Positions 8,336-16,046 of a stretch of 64,000 bases of DNA are shown piece after piece. Within the stretch, counting starts at the first letter, position 1. Every line of letters begins with the position of its first letter. Source of the stretch: Rhizobium sp. Q54 (GTDB taxonomy: Bacteria; Pseudomonadota; Alphaproteobacteria; UBA2966; CAIVPW01); the NCBI GenBank assembly GCA_945904955.1, contig CAMDPO010000005.1:28429-92428 (forward strand), given 5' to 3'. Below the pieces are notes generated by a model. It saw only the letters and a program-made list of their open reading frames with translations. It was not told where the DNA came from and searched no databases. The translations under genes were made by a program, and so were the position numbers.

Positions 8336-8629
8336 ATGATGGGCACGGACGGTGAGCCGTCGGTCCGCGCGACCGTCGTCGTCGGCAATGTGCGCGGCAT
8401 TCATGCGCGCGCCGCGGCCAAGGTCGTCAAGCTCGCCAAGACGTTCGAGGCGAAGCTGACGGTCACCAAGGACGGCGAAACGGTCGGCGCCGACTCGATC
8501 TTGGGTCTGCTGATGCTGGCGGCGACCCCCGGCACGACGCTCGAGCTCGCCGCCAGTGGCCGCGACGCTGCCCAGGCGCTGGACGCCCTGGCCAAGCTTC
8601 TGTCGGCCGGCGACATGGGCGAGATATGA
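8336..8629 (+). CDS. ptsH: HPr phosphocarrier protein (PTS-Ntr)
   Basis: A 97-residue HPr. The PEP-derived phosphoryl site is H23 in VRGIHARAAAK, and the HprK-target serine is S54 in ADSILGLLML, so both regulatory sites are present. It carries phosphate from enzyme I toward EIIA proteins such as PtsN (encoded near 45.5 kb). It lies six bases after rapZ; an EIIA-Man gene commonly found at this point is absent. Ten bases separate it from enzyme I. Confidence 0.92.
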   Translation: MMGTDGEPSVRATVVVGNVRGIHARAAAKVVKLAKTFEAKLTVTKDGETVGADSILGLLMLAATPGTTLELAASGRDAAQALDALAKLLSAGDMGEI

Positions 8630-8639
8630 ACGACCGGTC

Positions 8640-10418
8640 ATGAACGACTCTGGCGACACTGCGGCCAAGGACACGAAGACGCCCCAGCGCGTCCTCGAAG
8701 GCCTCGGCGTCGCCGACGGCGTCGCCATCGGCCCGGCCCACGTCATCGAGGTCGGCCGCCTGCGCGTGCGCGAGTACAAGATCGGCGCCGGCGATGTCGC
8801 CGCCGAGCGCGAGCGCTTCGCCGATGCGGTCGCGGCCTCGGCCCGCCAGCTCAAGAAGCTGCAGGCGCGCACCGAGAAGATGTCGGGCGCCGCCGCCGAG
8901 GAGCTCGGCTTCCTGCTCGAGGCCAGCCAGCAGATTCTCCAGTCCTCGCGCCTCATCCGCCGCGTCGATGAGCGCATCGCCGCCGAGCGCGTCAACGCCG
9001 AGTCCGCGGTGCAGTTCGAGGTCGGCCGCATCGAGGAAGAGTTCGCCCGGATCCCCGACGCCTACCTCGCCGCGCGCGCCCAAGACATCCACGAGGTCGG
9101 CGCGCGTCTCATTCGCCGCCTGTCGAACGTGCCGTACGCCGGCTTCGCCGACCTGCCCAAGGGCTCGATCATCATCGCCCATGCCATCACCCCCGCCGAC
9201 ACCGTGCTGATGGATCCCGCCCGCATCGGTGGTTTCGCCGCCGCGGTCGGCGGACCCGAGAGCCACTCCGCCATCATGGCGCGCTCGCTCGGCCTGCCTG
9301 CCGTGCTCGGCATCCAGGACCTCGAGGAAAAGATCCCGCCCGGCGAGACCGTCATTCTCGACGGCGCCAAGGGCCTCGTCATCGTCGCGCCGTCGCCCGC
9401 GACCCTCGCCGAATACGCGCGCGTGCGCCGCCGCCTGGTGCGCGAGCGCGGGCTGCTCAACCGCCTGCGCACCCTGCGCGCGGTCACCCTCGACGGCACC
9501 AAGGTGATGCTGCAGGCCAACGTCGAGCTGCCCTTCGAGGCGGAGGCCGCCGTGCGCGCCGGTGCCGACGGCATCGGCCTGCTGCGCACCGAATTCCTGT
9601 TCATGAACCGCGACGAGCTGCCTACCGAAGACGAGCAGTACGCGGCCCTGAAGCCGTTCGTCGTCGCCATGAACGGCAAGCCGGTGACCATTCGCACCCT
9701 CGACGTCGGCGGCGACAAGCTGGCCCCGGCGCTGCGCGAGAAGATGCCGACGGGCCCCAATCCGGCGCTCGGCCTGCGCGCCATCCGCCTGTCGCTCAAG
9801 TACCGCCCGCTGCTGGAAGCACAGCTCGCCGCCATCCTGCGCGTCGGCGCGCTCGGTCCCGTGCGCCTGCTGCTGCCCATGGTCGGCACCGCCAGCGATC
9901 TCATCAAGGTGCGCGCTGCGATGGGCCGCGTTGCGGCGCGCCTGAAGAAGGCCAAGGTGCGCATCGCCGATCCGCTCCCCCCCCTCGGCGCCATGATCGA
10001 GGTGCCGGCCGCCGCGCTCGCCGTCAAATCGATCGCTGCCCACGCCGACTTCCTGTCGCTCGGCACCAACGACCTGACGATGTACACGCTCGCCATCGAT
10101 CGCGGCGACGAGCACGTCGCCGATCTCTACGACCCGCTCCACCCGGCGGTGCTGCAGCTCATCCACCACGCCATCCTGGGCGCCAACACCGCCGGCGTGC
10201 CCATCGGCCTGTGCGGCGAGATGGGCGGCGATCCGCGCTACACCTCGCTGCTGCTCGGCCTCGGCCTGCGCGACCTGTCGATGCGCGCTACCGGCCTCGC
10301 CCGCGTCAAGCAGCGCGTGCGCGCGGTGGACATCGATGAGGTCACGCGCCGCGCCCACCTGATGCTGGAGCAGCCGGATTCGGCGCACATCGCCAGGCTC
10401 TTGGACAAGGGGGCCTAG
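8640..10418 (+). CDS. ptsI: Phosphoenolpyruvate-protein phosphotransferase (enzyme I)
   Basis: A 592-residue enzyme I. The frame is open upstream, but ATG 8640 gives MNDSGDTAAKDTKTPQRV and avoids overlap with HPr. It has the N-terminal swivelling domain with active H209 (GGPESHSAIMARS), then the PEP-binding barrel with GLLRTEFLFMNRDELP, LDVGGDK, LGTNDLTMY and CGEMGGD. It uses PEP to phosphorylate HPr. Unlike PtsP it lacks a GAF domain, so this copy has no obvious glutamine sensor. With no sugar permease nearby, a regulatory PTS is likely. Confidence 0.92.
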   Translation: MNDSGDTAAKDTKTPQRVLEGLGVADGVAIGPAHVIEVGRLRVREYKIGAGDVAAERERFADAVAASARQLKKLQARTEKMSGAAAEELGFLLEASQQILQSSRLIRRVDERIAAERVNAESAVQFEVGRIEEEFARIPDAYLAARAQDIHEVGARLIRRLSNVPYAGFADLPKGSIIIAHAITPADTVLMDPARIGGFAAAVGGPESHSAIMARSLGLPAVLGIQDLEEKIPPGETVILDGAKGLVIVAPSPATLAEYARVRRRLVRERGLLNRLRTLRAVTLDGTKVMLQANVELPFEAEAAVRAGADGIGLLRTEFLFMNRDELPTEDEQYAALKPFVVAMNGKPVTIRTLDVGGDKLAPALREKMPTGPNPALGLRAIRLSLKYRPLLEAQLAAILRVGALGPVRLLLPMVGTASDLIKVRAAMGRVAARLKKAKVRIADPLPPLGAMIEVPAAALAVKSIAAHADFLSLGTNDLTMYTLAIDRGDEHVADLYDPLHPAVLQLIHHAILGANTAGVPIGLCGEMGGDPRYTSLLLGLGLRDLSMRATGLARVKQRVRAVDIDEVTRRAHLMLEQPDSAHIARLLDKGA

Positions 10419-10458
10419 GTCAGCGCGCATCAGCGCGCAGCCTCACGTCCGTCGCGCG

Positions 10459-10974
10459 TCAGCGCGCCTCGCGGCCCATGTCAGGCAGCTCGGCGATCTG
10501 CTCGGCGAGGTGCTGTTCTGGTCGCGGCGCATGCCGGTTCCACAGCGGGATGCGCACGCGCGCCGGCGGCGACAGCGACGTTCCCATGTTGGCGAGGAAG
10601 GTGCGCGAGGGCAGGGCGACGACCTCCACCTGGCAACTCGTGTTGTAGCCACGCACCAGGAACGGGATGTAGTAGCCCGAGAAGCTCTCGGTGCATTTCA
10701 CCAGCGCGACCGTGCCGACCTCGTCCGGCGTTCGCGCCCGCACCGCCTCCGGCAGGCGGTCGTGAATGCCGTCGAGGCGCCTGTTGTCCGCGTCCAGCAC
10801 CAGCACCCGGCCGCGCCGCTGGAACGGCGCGACGCTGACCGTCTCGTCCTTCGGCGCGACGAAGAACGCCGCGATGTCGCCGTCGAACTCGGCGCCACCG
10901 CCGTCCCAGCGCGACCACACCCAGACCCCGGCCGCGACGACGGCCGCCACCACAACGATCTCCAAGGGCCTCAC
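10459..10974 (-). CDS. Membrane-anchored protein of unknown function
   Basis: A 171-residue protein from a GTG start with an excellent GGGGGGA ribosome binding site six bases before it; an in-frame ATG further out at 11037 is less likely. One N-terminal membrane helix (about 4-20, EIVVVAAVVAAGVWVW) is followed by a soluble, probably periplasmic domain with two cysteines (VKCTESFSGYY and NTSCQVEV). I do not recognise the family. It is divergent from two tandem DsbA-like genes, which makes disulphide chemistry on its two cysteines an attractive but untested idea. Confidence 0.6.
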   Translation of the reverse strand: MRPLEIVVVAAVVAAGVWVWSRWDGGGAEFDGDIAAFFVAPKDETVSVAPFQRRGRVLVLDADNRRLDGIHDRLPEAVRARTPDEVGTVALVKCTESFSGYYIPFLVRGYNTSCQVEVVALPSRTFLANMGTSLSPPARVRIPLWNRHAPRPEQHLAEQIAELPDMGREAR

Positions 10975-11043
10975 GGCGTCCCCCCGAGCCAGGCTCGCAA
11001 GCAAGCGCCGAAGTCTAGCGCACTCGCCTGCTACCATGGACCC

Positions 11044-11667
11044 ATGTCGCGCCGCACGCTCGCCGCCCTCGTCCTTGGCCTCGCCGTTGCCGCCAGCGTC
11101 GCCTTCTTCGCGCTCTCCGGCCGCCGGCCGGACGCTGCCGCGATCATGACCGTGCGCCCCGACGACGTGACCATCGGTTCGCCCGACGCGCCCATCGTCG
11201 TGGTGGCCTACTACGCGTTCACCTGCACCGCGTGCGCCGACTTCCATCGCACGACATTGCCGGCGCTCAAGCAGCGCTGGATCGACACCGGTCGCGTGCT
11301 CTTCGTCTACCGCGACCTGCCGCGCGGCGCGCGCGACCTCGCCGTCTCGACCTTGTCGCGCTGCGCGGCCGGCCTGCAGAAGGACCGCTACGTGGTGTGG
11401 CTCGACTTGTTGTTCGCGCGCCAGGCCGAATGGCTGCGCACGCCCGAGCCGCTCTCGACGCTGTTCAACCTGGCGCGCGAAACCGACTTCGTCGGCTTCG
11501 ACCGCTTCCAGCTCTGCCAGGGCAATCCCGCCACCGAGGCCGCCATCCTGGATTCCGTCGCCCGCGCCGAACGCGCCGGTGTCCGCGCGGTCCCGGCGAT
11601 CTTTGTTCAAGGCCGTCGCGTCGCCCCGGCCGATCTCGAACGGGCGCTCGCCGTGGTATCCGGCTAG
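11044..11667 (+). CDS. DsbA-like thioredoxin-fold protein, copy 1
   Basis: A 207-residue exported or membrane-anchored protein with an N-terminal hydrophobic segment (about 5-25) and a thioredoxin_4/DsbA-type domain. The redox motif is C61-T-A-C64 in AFTCTACADFH, with cis-proline P184 (RAVPAIFVQGR). A second cysteine pair, C107 and C158, sits in the helical insert, as in alphaproteobacterial DsbA proteins. The next gene is a paralogue of the same length with the same four-cysteine spacing. It is probably a periplasmic thiol oxidase or reductase; the direction cannot be told from sequence. Confidence 0.8.
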   Translation: MSRRTLAALVLGLAVAASVAFFALSGRRPDAAAIMTVRPDDVTIGSPDAPIVVVAYYAFTCTACADFHRTTLPALKQRWIDTGRVLFVYRDLPRGARDLAVSTLSRCAAGLQKDRYVVWLDLLFARQAEWLRTPEPLSTLFNLARETDFVGFDRFQLCQGNPATEAAILDSVARAERAGVRAVPAIFVQGRRVAPADLERALAVVSG

Positions 11668-11678
11668 GCTCTGAGTCC

Positions 11679-12302
11679 ATGGGCAAGCGAACGAAAGTGG
11701 CTGCGATTGCGATGCTCCTCGCCGGCGCGGCCGCCATGGCGCTCTGGCTGTGGGACCCTGTGCGTCCCGGCCTCATGGCCGCGCAGCCCGACGATCTGGT
11801 GCTCGGCGATCCCAACGCGCCCGTGCGCATCGTCGCCTACGTCGCGCCGTCCTGCCTGGCCTGCGGCGCCTTCCATCGCGAAGTCGTGCCGCGCTTGAAG
11901 GCCGAGTGGCTCGACCCGCGCCGCGCGGTGCTGGTCTATCGCAACGCACCCAGCAGCGACACCGACCTCGTGGTGTCCAAGTTCTTGCGCTGCATTGCCC
12001 CGTCCAGCCGGCCGGACCAGTCCCTGGCGTGGCTTGAAGTCGCGTTCCAAACCCAGGCGACGTGGCTCGCTGCATCCGATCCGGTCCAAGGCCTGCAGCG
12101 TGCGGGACGCGAGCTCGGTCGCTCCAACTTCGACCGCCTCTGCCTCGACCATCCGGTCGTCGAGGAGAACGTGATGCGCGCCCGCGATGCCGCCGCCGAT
12201 GCGGGCGTCCGCACCATGCCGGCGATCTTCGTCCAGGGCCGCAAGGTCTCGCCCGCCGACCTCGACCGCACCCTTGCCAAGGTCGCGAGCGCCCAGCGAT
12301 AG
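11679..12302 (+). CDS. DsbA-like thioredoxin-fold protein, copy 2
   Basis: A 207-residue paralogue of the preceding gene, starting 11 bases after it. It has an N-terminal helix (about 8-25), C59-L-A-C62 in APSCLACGAFH, structural cysteines C105 and C155, and cis-proline P181 (TMPAIFVQGRK). The region around the cis-proline is nearly identical to copy 1, whereas the rest has diverged, so the duplication is old and the two may act on different partners. Cotranscription is likely. Confidence 0.8.
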   Translation: MGKRTKVAAIAMLLAGAAAMALWLWDPVRPGLMAAQPDDLVLGDPNAPVRIVAYVAPSCLACGAFHREVVPRLKAEWLDPRRAVLVYRNAPSSDTDLVVSKFLRCIAPSSRPDQSLAWLEVAFQTQATWLAASDPVQGLQRAGRELGRSNFDRLCLDHPVVEENVMRARDAAADAGVRTMPAIFVQGRKVSPADLDRTLAKVASAQR

Positions 12303-12366
12303 GGTTTCGCGGCGGTGCGTGGCACGCGCTGCTCGGCGACGGTTGTGTCCGGGGGACCATCCACCA

Positions 12367-12897
12367 ATGGCCAGAAACCAGATCGCCTTTCGGCTGCTCT
12401 TCGCCGTGACGATGGCGGTGTACGCGACCATGCTGTTGTGGTCGCTGCCCATCGTTTCTGCCGCCGCCGGCGGCCAGGTACCGTTCGACATGCGGCCCGG
12501 CGGCTACTCGTTCGCGGACGCCCGCGAATTTCTGGTGGCGTTGTCTCCGGACGGCCGTGACTTCTACGTCACCGTGCAGCACCGCCTCGACATCGCGTAC
12601 CCGGCGCTCATCGCCGCGACGCTGTTCTTCGCCATCGCTGCGTTGCTGCCGGCGCGCGCGCGTCGCTGGCGCTGGTGGATCGCGGCGCCCGCGCTCGTCA
12701 TCGCCGCGTTCGACTGCGCCGAGAACAGCGCCGTTGCCGCGATGCTGGCGGTCGGTCCCGCCTCTCTATCGCCGGACCTCGCAGAGCGTGCGAGCCGCCG
12801 GACGGTACTGAAATCGAATCTCACCCTGGTGGTGATGACGGCAGTTCTCGTCCTGCTCGCCTGGCACGCCGTGGCTTGGTTCCGCGGCCGCGCGTAA
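12367..12897 (+). CDS. Four-helix integral membrane protein, unknown
   Basis: A 176-residue protein with four predicted helices (about 8-32, 76-95, 101-120 and 147-168). The loop between helices 1 and 2, about 45 residues, is probably periplasmic and includes DMRPGGYSFADAREFL. A single Cys lies in AAFDCAENS. The size recalls DsbB-like or DUF-type four-helix proteins, but no cysteine pair of DsbB is present. It lies 64 bases after the DsbA-like pair in the same direction. Function unknown. Confidence 0.6.
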   Translation: MARNQIAFRLLFAVTMAVYATMLLWSLPIVSAAAGGQVPFDMRPGGYSFADAREFLVALSPDGRDFYVTVQHRLDIAYPALIAATLFFAIAALLPARARRWRWWIAAPALVIAAFDCAENSAVAAMLAVGPASLSPDLAERASRRTVLKSNLTLVVMTAVLVLLAWHAVAWFRGRA

Positions 12898-12917
12898 CGC
12901 GCGACCCGCGGCAACGC

Positions 12918-14105
12918 TCAGGCCGTTGCGCCCTGCTTCGGCGCGAGGTGGGCGCCCACCGAGCTGAGCAACAGGATGTACGCCTGATCGGCGACCTCGC
13001 CGATCGACCGCGTGCGCGCGAACATGGCGCGCGCCTGCGCCAGGCACTCTTCCCGGCTCGGCATCTGCGGCAAGTGCAGGTTCGCCAGCACCTCGTGCGC
13101 CCGGTCGCGGGCGTGCTCCAGCTTCGTTTGCAACGCGGCGAGCTCCGGCTCATGCAGCGCCGCGGCTATTGCCGCCGCGATGCGCTCGGAATTGAAATGC
13201 GCCGCGAGCTGCTCGGACGCGCGCTCGATGACGCGGTGGCCCAGGCGTTGCTCGTTGCGCACGACCGCCTGCGGCGGTGTCTTCAGGTCCCACACCACGC
13301 GCACCCACGACAGCGCGCGCAGCACGTAATAGGTCGGGTCGTACTCCCACCAGCGGAAGCCCTGGCGCACGCTGCTCTGGTAAGCGTGGTGATTGTTGTG
13401 CCAGCCCTCGCCCATGGTGAAGATCGCCAGCAGCCAGTTGTTGCGCGAGTCGTCGCCGGTCACGTAGCGCTTGGCGCCGCGCACGTGGGCGAGTGAGTTG
13501 ATGCAGAACGTCGCGTGATAGACGAGCACCGTGCTCCACAAGAAGCCGACCACCAGGCCGGACCATCCGGCGATGGCGAAGCACAACCCGGCCAGCACGA
13601 ACGCGGGCGTCAGCTCGAAGCGGTGCAGCAGCAGCAGCTCCGGCGCGCTGGCGAGGTCCGCGACCTTGGTCAGGTCCGTCTTGTCATGATGCCGGCGATC
13701 GAAGATCCAGCCGACGTGGCTGTAGAAGAATCCCCTGCGCACCGGCGAATGCACGTCGTCGTCGGTGTCCGAGTGCAGGTGGTGATGGCGATGCTTGGCC
13801 GCCCACCACAAGATGCTTTTCTGCGCGGTGCTCTGCGCCAGCACCGCAATGACGAAGCGGAACACGCGGCTCGTGCTGTACGCGCGGTGCGAGAAGTAGC
13901 GGTGATAGCCCGCGCCGATGGCGAAGATGCGCACCCAGTACAGGACGACACCCAGCACCACCGCCTCGACCGTGACGCCCGTCCAGATCGCGGCCAGGCA
14001 GCCGAGGTGAACGAGAACGAACGGGATCGCGTGCGGATACAGGATGTCGTCGTGGCCGGGGGCGGGCGTCGTGGGCGGTGCGCCGGTCGGGGTCAGTTGG
14101 TTCAC
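12918..14105 (-). CDS. Acyl-CoA/acyl-lipid delta-9-type fatty acid desaturase
   Basis: A 395-residue membrane di-iron desaturase. The three histidine boxes are complete: HRYFSH (68-73), HRHHH (105-109) and HNNHH (236-240). Hydrophobic segments surround them in the usual arrangement. It would introduce a cis double bond into a saturated acyl chain using oxygen and an electron donor. A C-terminal extension of about 90 residues beyond the last catalytic segment is helical and charged, with no domain I recognise. It is divergent from ahcY across a 396-base regulatory region holding a perfect palindrome, a plausible site for a desaturase regulator. Confidence 0.9.
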   Translation of the reverse strand: MNQLTPTGAPPTTPAPGHDDILYPHAIPFVLVHLGCLAAIWTGVTVEAVVLGVVLYWVRIFAIGAGYHRYFSHRAYSTSRVFRFVIAVLAQSTAQKSILWWAAKHRHHHLHSDTDDDVHSPVRRGFFYSHVGWIFDRRHHDKTDLTKVADLASAPELLLLHRFELTPAFVLAGLCFAIAGWSGLVVGFLWSTVLVYHATFCINSLAHVRGAKRYVTGDDSRNNWLLAIFTMGEGWHNNHHAYQSSVRQGFRWWEYDPTYYVLRALSWVRVVWDLKTPPQAVVRNEQRLGHRVIERASEQLAAHFNSERIAAAIAAALHEPELAALQTKLEHARDRAHEVLANLHLPQMPSREECLAQARAMFARTRSIGEVADQAYILLLSSVGAHLAPKQGATA

Positions 14106-14225
14106 TTCGGACTACTCGCTCCACAAGGACGCCGCAGCCGACGGTGGCGAAGGCCGGCAGACGTGCGGGAAGGGCAGAGGTTGCCACGCTCGCCCCAAAC
14201 CATACATAGCGCCCACCGGAGGTTG

Positions 14226-14254
14226 TTGACACGATACGTATCGTATGCTATACA
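14226..14254 (+). promoter_or_regulatory. ahcY: Strong sigma-70-like promoter facing ahcY
   Basis: A consensus TTGACA (14226-14231) and TATACA (14249-14254) are separated by 17 bp, the best promoter match I saw in the window. Transcription would start near 14261, leaving a leader of about 240 bases before the ahcY ATG. The spacer contains a perfect palindrome, which is annotated separately. Confidence 0.6.
14231..14244. promoter_or_regulatory. Perfect 14-bp palindrome, operator candidate
   Basis: ACGATACGTATCGT is fully self-complementary and lies between the -35 and -10 elements of the ahcY-facing promoter, where a bound dimer would block RNA polymerase. It is also in the upstream region of the divergent desaturase. 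Further GTAT/ATAC half-sites follow on the right. No regulator gene is adjacent. Confidence 0.5.
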
Positions 14255-14356
14255 TCTCGTGCTCAACCGGCTCATCGCATGGGTCGCCAGAAAGGCCCGA
14301 GACGACGTAAATTCCAGGTATTTGCGTGATTCTTCCGCCTCTCGCGATGTTCGTAT

Positions 14357-14437
14357 ACAACCTGTAGCGCCATCCTCATATTCCTACATAAAGATTTCTT
14401 TATGCTTGTTGTGAGGCCGTGCTATATCCGCGGCGCC
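14357..14437 (+). ncRNA. Candidate structured 5' leader of ahcY
   Basis: Nested complementary segments suggest one extended stem: GCGCC (14367-14371) with GGCGC (14432-14436), CCTCA (14374-14378) with TGAGG (14412-14416), and CATAAAG (14387-14393) with CTTTATG (14398-14404) closing a 4-base loop. Base composition is clearly less GC-rich than the surroundings. I could not match it to SAM-II, SAM-V or SAH riboswitch consensus. It could be a metabolite-sensing leader or a terminator-like structure. Confidence 0.35.
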
Positions 14438-14501
14438 CTCCACGACCTTGAGCAGACGTGGCGCGCCCATCCCAATCCCAGCGCAGAGAGCTGACCGCAT
14501 C

Positions 14502-15842
<1,341 letters not shown>

Positions 15843-15854
15843 TGCGCCCAACGA

Positions 15855-15878
15855 CCCTCCCCCGCTTGCGGGGGAGGG
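15855..15878 (+). terminator. Perfect GC hairpin after ahcY
   Basis: CCCTCCCCCGC and GCGGGGGAGGG form an 11-bp perfect stem around TT, 12 bases after the ahcY stop. There is no T run, so it may be a REP-like dispersed hairpin that also protects or ends the transcript. Related hairpins occur at 6881 and 16012. Confidence 0.5.
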
Positions 15879-16011
15879 CAGGGTGGGGGGTGTAGCAGAG
15901 GACACGGTCATAGCGGCGCATCCGCGCTACCATGGCCGCTGACGCACGCTGAAATAGCGCGGGGGATGCGCGCGATTTTGAGGCGAGTACACGCACGTCG
16001 TTTGCGGACCT

Positions 16012-16035
16012 CCCTCTCCCGAATGCAGGAGAGGG
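16012..16035 (+). repeat. Hairpin covering the ribosome binding site of the PAS gene
   Basis: CCCTCTCC (16012-16019) pairs with GGAGAGGG (16028-16035). The right arm is also the best Shine-Dalgarno match for the ATG at 16047, 11 bases away, so folding would hide it. It resembles the hairpins at 6881 and 15855. Confidence 0.4.
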
Positions 16036-16046
16036 GTGGGGTGAGG

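Noticed and set aside
5182..10418. The chvG-hprK-rapZ-HPr-EI cluster as a new sugar uptake system
   Set aside because: No EIIB, EIIC or sugar enzyme is present; it is the regulatory PTS-Ntr type.
8463..10430. A 655-codon open frame on the minus strand opposite enzyme I
   Set aside because: It is antisense to a fully conserved ptsI. The composition is rich in Gly/Ala/His/Asp/Arg, typical of a GC-rich shadow frame, with no domain recognised.
10420..10467. Three copies of TCAGCGCGC at 10420, 10430 and 10459 as a CRISPR-like or regulatory array
   Set aside because: Units are nine bases with irregular spacing and consist of simple GCGC-rich sequence common in this genome.
14106..14501. A known SAM or SAH riboswitch before ahcY
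   Set aside because: I looked for the SAM-II, SAM-V and SAH core sequences and found no match, so I annotate only a candidate structure.
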